64,000 nucleotides of DNA from contig DAOUQJ010000001.1 of the NCBI GenBank assembly GCA_030625685.1, positions 62,001 through 126,000 on the forward strand, given 5' to 3'. Source of the stretch: Oscillospiraceae bacterium (GTDB taxonomy: Bacteria; Bacillota; Clostridia; Oscillospirales; Oscillospiraceae). Below the pieces are notes generated by a model. That model had not been told where the DNA came from. It saw only the letters and a list, made by a program, of their open reading frames with translations, and did not search any database. A program made the position numbers and the translations under genes. This document shows, in pieces, positions 50,663 to 59,775 of this stretch. Position 1 is the stretch's first letter. Every line of letters starts with the position of its first letter.

Positions 50663-50917
50663 TGTCCTACCAGCTTAATCAGATACTATTTCTTGCCTTT
50701 TAAATCTGATAGTAAAATTAATACATTTCATCTTGGAAACTTAGCTATTAGGCGATAAAAGTCTGAAACCGCAGTAAAATCAGCCAGTTAGACCAATTTC
50801 CACTTACTTCTTACTCCACCAAACAGTTCTTAAAACTGCTAGAAATGCCACACTTTTTTGTGTGAATCCCATATGATAAGTCATGGAATTGTTTGCGTTT
50901 CCTAAACTCTATGTGCG
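50663..50917. other. Intergenic stretch upstream of the ABC operon
   Basis: About 255 bp. TAGGCGATAAAAGTCT near 50754-50769 resembles the 3' arm of the small RNA terminators (TAGGCGATAAGACT), possibly a decayed copy, but the other parts are missing. No riboswitch for the downstream transporter was recognised. Confidence 0.4.
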
Positions 50918-50935
50918 AAAGGAGCCACCGGTGAT

Positions 50936-51694
50936 ATGATTGTACAATTAGATGATGTCAATGTCACATACCAAGCGCCGGATGGAGAAATAGCTGCACT
51001 ACGTGGAATGAGCTTCGGAATTTCTGACGGAGAATTTGTCAGTATTGTGGGTCCGTCAGGATGCGGCAAATCCACCTTACTGTCAGTAATTGCAGGGGTT
51101 GAGTCAACCTCGCAAGGATCGGTATATGTAGATGGTGATACAGTTACAGCACCATCTAACAAGATTGGGTATATGCCACAGAAAGATCAACTGTTTCCTT
51201 GGAGAACCATCTGGGGCAATGTCACCCTGGGGCTGGAGTTGCAGCACCAAAATACACCAGAACGTCAAGAGCATGTCCGCGAGTTGCTAAAGCGTTACGG
51301 ACTGGCCGAATTTATTCATAAAACGCCATCTCAGCTGTCTGGCGGTATGCGTCAGCGTTGTGCACTAATCAGAACTCTGGCAACAGACCCCAAAATATTA
51401 TTGCTGGATGAACCATTTTCAGCCTTGGATTATCAAACAAGACTATCTGTATCGGCTGATATTTACGCAATTATTCGCCAAGAACACAAAACAGCATTGC
51501 TGGTCACCCATGATATCTCTGAAAGCATAAGTCTTTCTGACCGAATTATTGTGCTTAGCAAAAGACCAGCGGCTGTCAAGGCCATACATAGCCTTGAAGA
51601 TCTAATGGAGATTCCCCCTATGCAGCGGCGAGACCATCCAGCATTCCAAAAGTATTTTAATCCCATCTGGAAGGAGTTGGATGTCAATGTCTGA
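50936..51694 (+). CDS. ABC transporter ATP-binding protein (SsuB/TauB/ThiZ-like)
   Basis: A 252-residue ATPase. Walker A GPSGCGKST, Q-loop MPQKDQLFPW, signature LSGGMRQR and Walker B ILLLDEPFSALD are all present, with the H-loop TALLVTHDISE. The MPQKDQLFPWRTIWGNV segment and the C-terminal extension fit the nitrate/sulfonate/taurine-type importer ATPases (also used for thiamine precursors). AAAGGAG lies 11 nt upstream. First gene of a three-gene importer operon whose coding regions overlap by 14 and 4 bases. Substrate unknown. Confidence 0.95.
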   Translation: MIVQLDDVNVTYQAPDGEIAALRGMSFGISDGEFVSIVGPSGCGKSTLLSVIAGVESTSQGSVYVDGDTVTAPSNKIGYMPQKDQLFPWRTIWGNVTLGLELQHQNTPERQEHVRELLKRYGLAEFIHKTPSQLSGGMRQRCALIRTLATDPKILLLDEPFSALDYQTRLSVSADIYAIIRQEHKTALLVTHDISESISLSDRIIVLSKRPAAVKAIHSLEDLMEIPPMQRRDHPAFQKYFNPIWKELDVNV

Positions 51695-52502
51695 AGAAAC
51701 CATCTCCCTACAACGCAGTGCGTATTTAAAAAAACGAAAACAGACTAAAATTTTCATTACGACACTGCGTATCGGCATATTGTTGGTGCTATTTTTCGGC
51801 TGGGAAATTGCTGCTCGGCTAGGCGCCATTGACGCTTTTATTGTCAGCAGCCCATCAAGAATGTTTCATACCTTTATGAACCTATATCATTCTGGTGATT
51901 TGTGGCTTCATGTTGGTACCTCTGTTATGGAAACCGTGGTTGGCTTTGTACTAGGTACGCTACTCGGTACGCTCATTGCCGTTATGCTGTGGTGGAGTGA
52001 ATTTCTATCCCGCGTACTAGACCCTTATCTTGTTGTACTGAATGCCCTGCCTAAAACGGCACTAGGCCCTATTTTTATTGTTTGGATTGGCGCTGGTCCA
52101 GCTTCTATTATTGCCATGACACTAGCCATTTCACTGATTGTTACTATTCTTGATATGCATAACGGCTTTTTGGAAACCGATGCGGAAAAAATTCGATTAA
52201 TGCAAACATTAGGAGCTACACGAGTACAGATTTTATTAAAGCTGGTACTACCAGCAAACTTTACTACTATGATTAATGCCTTAAAGGTAAACGTTGGTTT
52301 ATCTTGGGTTGGTGTAATCATGGGCGAATTTTTGGTTTCCAAGGCTGGCCTCGGTTACCTTATCGTCTATGGATCTCAGGTCTTTAAGATGGATCTGGTC
52401 ATGACAACGGTTCTGATTCTGGCTGCGGCGGCTGCACTTATGTACCAGTGCATCCTGTGGCTTGAAAAAGTAATGAAAAAATATATGGGAGTGACGGTAT
52501 GA
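51681..52502 (+). CDS. ABC transporter permease (SsuC/TauC/ThiX-like)
   Basis: A 273-residue inner-membrane permease with about six hydrophobic segments (LRIGILLVLFFGWEIAARLG, VGFVLGTLLGTLIAVMLWWS, TALGPIFIVWIGAGPASIIA). The EAA-type loop for the ATPase is TLGATRVQILLKLVLPANFT. It overlaps the ATPase gene by 14 bases. AAGGAG lies 4 nt before the first ATG and 10 nt before a second one two codons later; either may be used. Works with the ATPase before and the binding protein after. Confidence 0.93.
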   Translation: MSMSEETISLQRSAYLKKRKQTKIFITTLRIGILLVLFFGWEIAARLGAIDAFIVSSPSRMFHTFMNLYHSGDLWLHVGTSVMETVVGFVLGTLLGTLIAVMLWWSEFLSRVLDPYLVVLNALPKTALGPIFIVWIGAGPASIIAMTLAISLIVTILDMHNGFLETDAEKIRLMQTLGATRVQILLKLVLPANFTTMINALKVNVGLSWVGVIMGEFLVSKAGLGYLIVYGSQVFKMDLVMTTVLILAAAAALMYQCILWLEKVMKKYMGVTV

Positions 52503-53485
52503 AGAAATTATTTGCGCTAGTTCTATGTGTTGGGCTGCTGGCAACCCTTTTTATGGCCTGCAGTAAGAAAGAAGAAAAGACTACGGTGCGTCTCAATGAA
52601 GTAACCCATTCGGTATTCTATGCGCCTATGTACGTAGCACTAAAACAAGGCTTCTTTGCTGAAGAAGGCCTAAGTGTTGAACTAACTAACGGCGGCGGTG
52701 CTGATAAGGTAATGACCGCAGTGTTGGCAGGGCATGCTGATATTGGATTGGCTGGTCCCGAAGCTTGCATCTATGTATATAATGAAGGTCGCGAAGATTA
52801 CCCTGTTGTATTTTCTCAATTGACAAAGCGTGATGGTTCCTTCCTGCTGGGTCGCACTAACGAAGCCTTTAAGTGGGAAAACCTTGAGGGTAAAACCATC
52901 ATTGGCGGCCGTAAGGGTGGCGTTCCAGAAATGACTTTGGAGTACGTAATGCGTCAAAACGGCATTGTCCCCAATGAGGATGCAGTAGTGGATACCTCCA
53001 TTCAATTTACCATGATGGCCGGTGCCTTTACCGGTGGTAACGGCGATTATGTTACACTGTTTGAACCAACTGCAACCGAAGTTGCGCTGGAAGGCGAAGG
53101 TTATATACTTACCTCCATTGGACAGGAAAGTGGAGAAATGCCTTACACAGCTTTCTTTGCTTCTCAAAGCTATATAGAAAATAACCCTGCTATTATTCAA
53201 AGCTTTGCAAACGCCATTGCCAAAGGTCAAACATGGGTTCAAGAACACAGCGCACAGGAAATTGCAGAAGCTGTCGCTGATCAGTTTGCTGATACGGATA
53301 TTGAAGTATTGACCATGGTTGCTCAGCGGTATAAGGATATCGATGTCTGGAACGAAACCCCCGTTATGAAACAGGAATCTTTGGAACGCTTAGAAACCGT
53401 AATGATAACTGCTGGCGAACTAAATAAGCGCGTTGACTTTAATAAACTTGTCGACAATAGCTTTGCCCAAAAAGCGATCAAGTAA
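52499..53485 (+). CDS. ABC transporter substrate-binding lipoprotein (NMT1/SsuA-like)
   Basis: A 328-residue lipoprotein: signal peptide and lipobox LFMAC, then the NMT1/THI5-SsuA pattern (RLNEVTHSVFYAPMYVALKQ, GFFAEEGLSVELTNGGGADK, VMTAVLAGHADIGLAGPEAC, GRKGGVPEMTLEYVMRQNGI). This group binds sulfonates, nitrate, or the thiamine precursor HMP/formylaminopyrimidine. The residues seen do not settle the ligand. Start overlaps the permease stop (ATGA). The operon looks richer in CTG and GGT codons than its neighbours, which may mean it was acquired. Confidence 0.93.
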   Translation: MKKLFALVLCVGLLATLFMACSKKEEKTTVRLNEVTHSVFYAPMYVALKQGFFAEEGLSVELTNGGGADKVMTAVLAGHADIGLAGPEACIYVYNEGREDYPVVFSQLTKRDGSFLLGRTNEAFKWENLEGKTIIGGRKGGVPEMTLEYVMRQNGIVPNEDAVVDTSIQFTMMAGAFTGGNGDYVTLFEPTATEVALEGEGYILTSIGQESGEMPYTAFFASQSYIENNPAIIQSFANAIAKGQTWVQEHSAQEIAEAVADQFADTDIEVLTMVAQRYKDIDVWNETPVMKQESLERLETVMITAGELNKRVDFNKLVDNSFAQKAIK

Positions 53486-53683
53486 AAATCATTCAAGCAA
53501 TTTGCACCGCATTTGACTCTGTCCACTATGCAGTTTCAAAAGCGGTGCTTTTGATCTTATATTACACTCAAAGGACATTTGTTTGATCGAAGTTTTAAGA
53601 ACTATTGTTAGATATGTTTCTTGCGGTTTATAAAAGTAGGGTTTTGCAGTCTGTTTGGTTGAGTGAATAGGTTGACACAGTCA

Positions 53684-53733
53684 AAAGAAACAAGGCAATG
53701 AGATTGATCTCGTTGCCTTGTTTCTTTTTTTAA
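53684..53733. terminator. Bidirectional intrinsic terminator
   Basis: AAGAAACAAGGCAATGAGA and TCTCGTTGCCTTGTTTCTT (one wobble) with T8 on the plus strand, between the convergent ABC operon and the SLH gene. Confidence 0.85.
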
Positions 53734-53734
53734 T

Positions 53735-56700
53735 TCAATTATTAAAGTAATCGTTGTTGATGTCAACTACGATTAGTAGAACTTTTTTATTGCTGTCAGC
53801 TAAAACAAATGCATTATCAATCATACCAGTAGAAGATTCATCAGCTACAGAAATATCACCAACATCCTCGAATTCTTCGTTTTCTTGTGTATCACAGAAA
53901 ATGTATTGTGTATTGTCTGTGAAGTAATACCGATCTGTAGCTGTAGTAGAACCAGTAAAATCGATGAAGTCACCTTTATCATCATTACCAACACGTGTGA
54001 TAGCACCTACTTCAGCAACCGTAGCACCTGTGATATTATTTTTAGTTACAACTTCAACGTTTTCTACTTTGTTATAATCTAATAGATCATATACAAGGAT
54101 ATCGCCATCATTGTATTGAGAGCCACCACCAACTTCATACAGATATATTATGCCGAATTCATCATTCCACACTTGGATAATCTTAGTATTATTACCCTCA
54201 AACGTGCCTTCAAAGCAATCAGTAACATAGCTGTAATTATCCTTTAGGATACGCTCATTTGGAAGATCTGTATTAATAGAAAGGATAACTACTTCCGCAA
54301 TGCTAACATCATTTGTTTCGTTCGACAAAACAGTGGATTGTCCAGTAACATCAGCAGATAGATTTTTCAAAATAGCACCAGTAATCACAGAGTAGTCGCC
54401 GTTTTCATTTAGAAAAACAACCGCGTCATCAGCAATCGTATAAATAGAACCGTTTACATCCAATACGCCATCTTTGTCAGAAGTAGCTTCTGTCACAGTC
54501 GTAGCATCAGAACTAAAATTTTCGTAACCATCGTGATTATCAGCGCCAATTTGTTTAATGCTATATTCGTCGTCTTTTTCAGTGAAGAATACCATGTTGT
54601 CTTCAATTGTGTCAGCAACAGTCTGATTAATATTAACACCTTCAACTTTTATCCATCCATTTTCTGGTGTCGCTTCATCAATGTCATAATATTCAACTGT
54701 ACTAATAGTAACAATTTTCTTCATACCATCAGCAAAGATGAGTTTTGCTCGATTTTCATCTAGACCATCTGCAACTGCAAATGCTTCAACGAAAGCGATG
54801 TCGTCAATTATACTAGATTCTTTTGCTGATGAAAATACGACCATTATAACTCCTGAACCTGCATCATTTCTAGTTGCTGCTCCAGCCACCCTAAAAAAGT
54901 TCTCAGGAACACCATATAATGTATACCCTTCTTTTGGTATAACAGTAATGATCGCTGTGTATGGTGTATCCGAAACAAATTCTGTTGGATTTCCATTCCA
55001 TTCAATGGTTGCTGTATATTCCGCCGTATCTTCTATTGATAATACTGGCGTTTCCCCTACCACTGGTGCTGTTACTCCAACTATTGATTTAATACTTATA
55101 TCGTTTTCTTTTGCCCAATTATCTCCGTCGTAGCAGTAAGTTCCTGCGCCTCCTTCTCCGTATACTTCTATTAACTTATTAGTTATTGTCTCATCAATAA
55201 ACGCTCTATTACCTATAGTCAGTTCATCAGCTAAGATAGTCATGCTGGTCAGATTATTACAATAAGCAAACGCAGACTTTCCAATACTTTCAACGCAATC
55301 TGGAATAGTAACACTTGTCAGAGCAGTACAACCATTGAACACATAATTTCCAATACTTGTGACTGTAATACCACCAATAGTTTTTGGTATAAGTAAATCG
55401 CTATTTGATCCTAAATAACCAGTAATTTTTCCATCTTCCATTGTAAAAATGGTTTTATTATCGCTACTAGAAAATAGTACTTTCACTTTATATGTTACTG
55501 TACTTTCATCTTTAGCAGTAACTATATATTTTAATGGCTTAGCAAAATTGTTTGTTGTTTTACCACTAGTTTGTAATAATCCATTTACTGTTACAGTTGT
55601 TTCTTCTGAATTTGTAAATGTTGGTATCATAGAGGTAACATCTGTATCTACTGGAACTATTAATTCAATTATTTTTTTCTCTTCATTTATTGTGCTAATT
55701 ACTGATGATTGGATATTTTCAAACCTAAAATCTTTAATAGTTTTCTCAATATTTGAAACTGGTAATAGCATATTCCCGGCTTCTCCCGTCAGCTCTTTTG
55801 CTGCTGCTATTATCCTATCACTTGCTTCTGGTTGTCTTGCTATCCCTTCATACAAGGCATAGAAGCTGGCTGCTCTAGCTACTTGCACCTCGACCGATGA
55901 CATATCTCCGGCTTCTCCTGTCAGCTCTTTTGCTGCTGCTAATAGCCTATCGCTTACTTCGGGATTTCTCGCTATCCCTTCATACAAGGCATAGAAACTG
56001 GCTGCTCTAGCAACTTGCACCTCTACCGATGACATATCTCCGGCTTCTCCTGTCAGCTCTTTTGCTGCTGCTATTAGCCTATCGCTTACTTCGGGATTTC
56101 TCGCTATCCCTTCATACAAGGCATAGAAGCTGGCTGCTCTAGCAACTTGCACCTCGACCGATGACATATCTCCAGCTTCTCCTGTCAGCTCTTTTGCCGC
56201 TGCTATTAGCCTATCGCTTACTTCGGGATTTCTCGCTATTGCTTCATATAAAGCATAGAAGCTGGCTACTCTAGCTACTTGCACCTCGACAGATGACATA
56301 TCTCCGGCTTCTCCTGTCAGCTCTTTTGCTGCTGCTATTAGACCATCACTTACTTCAGGATTTCTCCCTATTCCTTCATACAAGGCACTAAAGCTGGCTG
56401 CTCTAGCTACTTGCACCTCGACCGATGACATATCTCCAGCTTCTCCCGTTAGGTCTTTTGCTGTTGCTATTAGCTCATTATACATATCCGGTTGTCTAGC
56501 AATTGCTTCATATAAAGCACTAAAACTTGCCACTCTAGCTGCCTGCACCTCTACTGATGACATATCTCCAGCTTCTCCCGTTAGGACTTTTGCTGCTGCT
56601 ATTAGATAATCATACGTTTCTGGATGTCTAGCTATCCCTTCATATAAAGCACTAAAACTTGCTACTCTAGCTGCCTGTACCTTTGTCGATGACTTCTCGC

Positions 56701-58087
56701 CAACTTCACCCGTCAACTCTTTTGCTGTTGCTATTAGCTCATTATACATTTCCGGTTGTCTAGCTATCCCTTCATATAAAGCACTAAAACTTGCTACTCT
56801 AGCTGCCTGTACAAATGGTCTGTTGTTTATTTTACTAGTACCTTTTCTACCAACAGTTTTCGAACTTCCTGCTTGAACTGTTTTTGTTCCTGCTGTAACA
56901 CCAGTTGTTTCAGACCCTGCCGTAACCGCTGCTCCGATTATCGTAACTTTAATATTGTTAGCATTTGCTGCAACTGTTCCAACTTTTCCTTTACCTGATA
57001 TATTAACTCTATCACTTGATATTAAAACATCTTCAATTTTGGATCCTTTTAATACTTCAATTTCATCGTTAGTGGCATCTACTGTAATTGATTCAATTTG
57101 AGCATCTTTTGCAATCACTTTAATGTCAGAAGCAATAATAATGATGTTTTCAAATTCACCTTCAACAATTACATCATCATTGCCGTCAATGGTGACTTCG
57201 CCTACTTTTGTTCCATCTTCTGTGTATACTCTTACTTCACCATCGACACGTGCTACTATGATATTTTTGATGTTCGATTTTCCAACTATTTTAATAGAAT
57301 TAACACCACCGCCACGGATAACAGTTCTTCCTGTCACATTAACATTATCAAGTGTAATATCACCATCACCAACACCATCACCGATAATTAAATCGCCTGT
57401 GATAGTCATATCCTTAAGGATAACATCAGGACAATTAATCATGACATTGCCGTTCAGGTCATTATTATATGTACCTGAAGATTTTACATAATGTTTTAAA
57501 ATATTATCCATTAATTGAGCGAACTCTGCTCTTGTTATGCTTGCCTTTGGATTCAATTTTCCATCTGATCCAGCAACATAACCCGCAGCTACTAAACTCG
57601 CCACCTCATCTTTCGCCCAGTTGCTCACATTCTTTTCATCAGAAAACTTATTGAGAACTGTTTCAGATGCACCTGATAATTTTAATGCACGAGCAAGTAC
57701 AACAAACGCTTCTTCGCGAGTAATATTATTTTCAGGATTCAACTTTCCATTATTCCCAAGAAAAGTTTGCATTTGCACTGCCTTCGCCATTTCTTCATAA
57801 TACCATGCACTTGATAATACATCAGAATAACTATTTAAACTAGCTTTTTCAGTTGTGCCAAAAGCACGATTGATTATTGTCGCCATTTGCGCTCTTGTAA
57901 GATTATTCTTTGGAAGTATTTTATTATGATCTCCGTTTAATAATCCATTTTCTATAGCACGCTCAAGTGCTGGCTTTGACCAGTCATCTGGCATATCTAT
58001 AAACTCAAAATTTGCTGATGCTGATACTGGAAGCACTGATACTGTCATCATTATTGATAAAAATAATGTCAATATTCTTCTTTTCAT
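53735..58087 (-). CDS. S-layer-homology surface protein with eight 44-residue repeats
   Basis: A 1450-residue exported protein; ATG 58087 follows AAAGGGG. Signal peptide (KRRILTLFLSIMMTVSVLPV) and three SLH domains (about 25-200: FIDMPDDWSKPALERAIENG, YSDVLSSAWYYEEMAKAVQM, FSDEKNVSNWAKDEVASLVA). A beta-helix-like segment (about 215-410) is near-identical in design to that of the SLH/BspA protein. Residues about 425-777 are eight tandem 44-residue helical repeats (VQVARAASFYALYEGIARNP, EVSDRLIAAAKELTGEAGDM). Then come a cadherin-like sandwich domain (TVNGLLQTSGKTTNNFAKPL), three BspA-type repeats (VTSIGNYVFNGCTALTSVTI) and about 450 residues of beta domains. Likely a wall-bound surface or adhesive protein; the helical repeats are not a family I recognise. 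Confidence 0.93.
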   Translation of the reverse strand: MKRRILTLFLSIMMTVSVLPVSASANFEFIDMPDDWSKPALERAIENGLLNGDHNKILPKNNLTRAQMATIINRAFGTTEKASLNSYSDVLSSAWYYEEMAKAVQMQTFLGNNGKLNPENNITREEAFVVLARALKLSGASETVLNKFSDEKNVSNWAKDEVASLVAAGYVAGSDGKLNPKASITRAEFAQLMDNILKHYVKSSGTYNNDLNGNVMINCPDVILKDMTITGDLIIGDGVGDGDITLDNVNVTGRTVIRGGGVNSIKIVGKSNIKNIIVARVDGEVRVYTEDGTKVGEVTIDGNDDVIVEGEFENIIIIASDIKVIAKDAQIESITVDATNDEIEVLKGSKIEDVLISSDRVNISGKGKVGTVAANANNIKVTIIGAAVTAGSETTGVTAGTKTVQAGSSKTVGRKGTSKINNRPFVQAARVASFSALYEGIARQPEMYNELIATAKELTGEVGEKSSTKVQAARVASFSALYEGIARHPETYDYLIAAAKVLTGEAGDMSSVEVQAARVASFSALYEAIARQPDMYNELIATAKDLTGEAGDMSSVEVQVARAASFSALYEGIGRNPEVSDGLIAAAKELTGEAGDMSSVEVQVARVASFYALYEAIARNPEVSDRLIAAAKELTGEAGDMSSVEVQVARAASFYALYEGIARNPEVSDRLIAAAKELTGEAGDMSSVEVQVARAASFYALYEGIARNPEVSDRLLAAAKELTGEAGDMSSVEVQVARAASFYALYEGIARQPEASDRIIAAAKELTGEAGNMLLPVSNIEKTIKDFRFENIQSSVISTINEEKKIIELIVPVDTDVTSMIPTFTNSEETTVTVNGLLQTSGKTTNNFAKPLKYIVTAKDESTVTYKVKVLFSSSDNKTIFTMEDGKITGYLGSNSDLLIPKTIGGITVTSIGNYVFNGCTALTSVTIPDCVESIGKSAFAYCNNLTSMTILADELTIGNRAFIDETITNKLIEVYGEGGAGTYCYDGDNWAKENDISIKSIVGVTAPVVGETPVLSIEDTAEYTATIEWNGNPTEFVSDTPYTAIITVIPKEGYTLYGVPENFFRVAGAATRNDAGSGVIMVVFSSAKESSIIDDIAFVEAFAVADGLDENRAKLIFADGMKKIVTISTVEYYDIDEATPENGWIKVEGVNINQTVADTIEDNMVFFTEKDDEYSIKQIGADNHDGYENFSSDATTVTEATSDKDGVLDVNGSIYTIADDAVVFLNENGDYSVITGAILKNLSADVTGQSTVLSNETNDVSIAEVVILSINTDLPNERILKDNYSYVTDCFEGTFEGNNTKIIQVWNDEFGIIYLYEVGGGSQYNDGDILVYDLLDYNKVENVEVVTKNNITGATVAEVGAITRVGNDDKGDFIDFTGSTTATDRYYFTDNTQYIFCDTQENEEFEDVGDISVADESSTGMIDNAFVLADSNKKVLLIVVDINNDYFNN
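55757..56818. repeat. 132-bp tandem repeats, eight copies
   Basis: Exact 132-bp period (for example the blocks starting at 55779, 55911 and 56043). Copies nearest the 3' end of the gene are almost identical, while those nearest the SLH part are more varied, as expected from unequal crossing-over or gene conversion. Confidence 0.9.
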
Positions 58088-58245
58088 ATATATATCCCCT
58101 TTGTTAACAATATTTAGAATATATCACATTAATATACATAGTTCAATTTATCACCATTTCTTTGTTAAATCATCTAAAACCTTCAAAATATATACTCTAT
58201 ATCATGTGCAATTTTTTAGTTGAAGAAATAATAAGGAATAATACA

Positions 58246-58286
58246 AAAACGCACCATAAAGTAATTAGATTATGGTGCGTTTTATA
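58246..58286 (-). terminator. Hairpin terminator
   Basis: AAAACGCACCATAA/TTATGGTGCGTTTT arms with a 10-nt loop and T-rich ends on both strands. It lies upstream of the SLH gene start and could stop transcripts coming from the integrated element. Confidence 0.75.
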
Positions 58287-58457
58287 TTATACTTTTACAA
58301 CTGTATTTAGCGTGTTTCTTAGATATTTCTCTGTAAGCTCTTTTAAGGTCTTTTTGTGACTAGGTTTGCTCGCTGATACTCAACTGGTTTTGATTTCTAC
58401 CAGTTTATCTCATAACCAACTCCTATAAGATTATAATTTCGACCAAAACACGAAAAA

Positions 58458-58503
58458 AACTGCGTACGATATATGCAAATTGGACAAAATATCATACACA
58501 GTT
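58458..58503 (-). terminator. Minus-strand terminator downstream of the guaA-like scar
   Basis: On the minus strand AACTGTGTATGATAT pairs with ATATCGTACGCAGTT using G-U pairs, then seven T residues. On the plus strand the same bases give mismatches, so it works only in the minus direction. It lies about 58 bp after the guaA-like stop codon, as a native gene terminator would. Confidence 0.65.
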
Positions 58504-58560
58504 ATTTTTGAATGTTTTTAATGATAAAAGCTAAAAACCCAGTAACATCAACGGTTTATA

Positions 58561-58578
58561 TTACTCCCACTCAATTCT
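58561..58578 (-). other. Candidate attachment-site scar resembling the 3' end of guaA
   Basis: Read on the minus strand, AGAATTGAGTGGGAGTAA encodes R-I-E-W-E-stop, the highly conserved end of GMP synthase (IEWE). It sits 118 bp beyond the end of an integrase gene. The 3' end of guaA is a known integration site for genomic islands. No complete guaA is in the window, so the full gene would be expected beyond the right end of the element, on the minus strand. Confidence 0.45.
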
Positions 58579-58695
58579 ATGGCTGTTATTTATAGGTTTT
58601 TTCTATATTTACACCTCTTCTTATGTGTCTATTTGACCATATTTAGTGGTGTTTTTTTATTTCTCAAAATTTTTAGAACCATTTTAGAACCAAAG

Positions 58696-59751
58696 CTATT
58701 CTAGACTTTGAAGTTTCTCCACAACCTCTTGTTGTTTGTGTGGCCATAAATGCGAATAGGTGTTAAGTGTAGTCTCCACCTTTTCATGCCCTAGTCTGTC
58801 GGCTATCAAAAGTGGACTGAAACCAAGCTCTATCAGCAAAGAAGCATGAGAGTGTCGTATGTCATGCAAACGAATTTTTTTGGTTTCGGTCACAGAGCAA
58901 CCTCTCTTCATTTCATGTTCTAAAAAATATTTAGTGAACGGAAACAATCTATCTGTAGATTCTAATTCATACATTTGAGCTTTGTATTCTTGAATCTCAT
59001 TACATAAGAATTTAGGAATAGCTATAACTCTGTTACTTTTGGGGGTTTTGGGTGGGCTGATAATGTCCTCACCATTCAACCTGTTATAAGACTTACTCAC
59101 AGAAATTGTGCAGGCTTCAAGATCAACATCAGACACAGTTAGAGCCATTAACTCACCTATACGCATACCGGTATAGTAAAGCACTTCAAAAGCCATGTAG
59201 GAACGAGGTTTATTTTTGACCCCTTCCCTAAACTGCTTGAATTCTTCTGTAGTCCAGAACTGCATTTCATCAGCGTTTTTCTTTCCCATAGATCCTGCTT
59301 TATGACATGGATTTTCTCTCAAATTATAGAATTTTACAGCGTAATTAAAAAGAGCTGTTAGTTGATTATTAACCGTTTTAAGGTAGGTTTGAGAATACCC
59401 TTGGCTAATCAACTCGTTCTGCCACTTACGCACATCAGGAGCAGAAATTGAGTTAATAGGACGTTCACCGAAGAATGGTAGAATCTTTGAATTGAATACA
59501 AACCGTTTGTTATCAAGTGTCGAAGCTCTCACTCTATGACACATATCATCAAAATAAATTTCAACAAAAGAAGAAAGTTTCATCTGCATGTCAGCCTGTT
59601 GACTTTTTAAAAATTCGCGCTCCCACTCTAAAGCTTCTCGCTTGGTGGCGAACCCACGCTTTTTCTTCTTTTTTCGCTCCCCCGTCCAATCTGTATAGTA
59701 AAATTGGCATATCCATTTACCTGGAGTTTTTTCGTCTTTGTTGGCTGGCAT
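58696..59751 (-). CDS. int: Tyrosine recombinase (phage/ICE-type integrase)
   Basis: A 351-residue integrase; ATG 59751 follows GGAGGTG. The N-terminal AP2-like arm-binding region (GKWICQFYYTDWTGERKKKK) is followed by a core-binding SAM-like domain (FVEIYFDDMCHRVRASTLDN, APDVRKWQNELISQGYSQTY) and the catalytic domain: Arg in YYTGMRIGELMALT, HxxR in RLHDIRHSHASLLIEL, His in RLGHEKVETTLNTYSHL with the nucleophile Tyr. All catalytic residues are present, so it is likely active. It ends toward the guaA-like attachment scar, the usual arrangement of int next to att. First gene of a short integrated element with repressor and excisionase-like genes. Confidence 0.95.
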   Translation of the reverse strand: MPANKDEKTPGKWICQFYYTDWTGERKKKKKRGFATKREALEWEREFLKSQQADMQMKLSSFVEIYFDDMCHRVRASTLDNKRFVFNSKILPFFGERPINSISAPDVRKWQNELISQGYSQTYLKTVNNQLTALFNYAVKFYNLRENPCHKAGSMGKKNADEMQFWTTEEFKQFREGVKNKPRSYMAFEVLYYTGMRIGELMALTVSDVDLEACTISVSKSYNRLNGEDIISPPKTPKSNRVIAIPKFLCNEIQEYKAQMYELESTDRLFPFTKYFLEHEMKRGCSVTETKKIRLHDIRHSHASLLIELGFSPLLIADRLGHEKVETTLNTYSHLWPHKQQEVVEKLQSLE

Positions 59752-59775
59752 AGTGTCACCTCCAGTCACGTTTGC

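Noticed and set aside
50663-50917. A fifth small RNA copy upstream of the ABC operon
   Set aside because: Only about 16 nt of the 3' arm (TAGGCGATAAAAGTCT) remain; promoter, palindrome and left arm are not present, so I do not count it.
53590-53660. TTGTTAG sequence after the ABC operon as another small RNA start
   Set aside because: No CTAA half at the right distance and no matching promoter or terminator.
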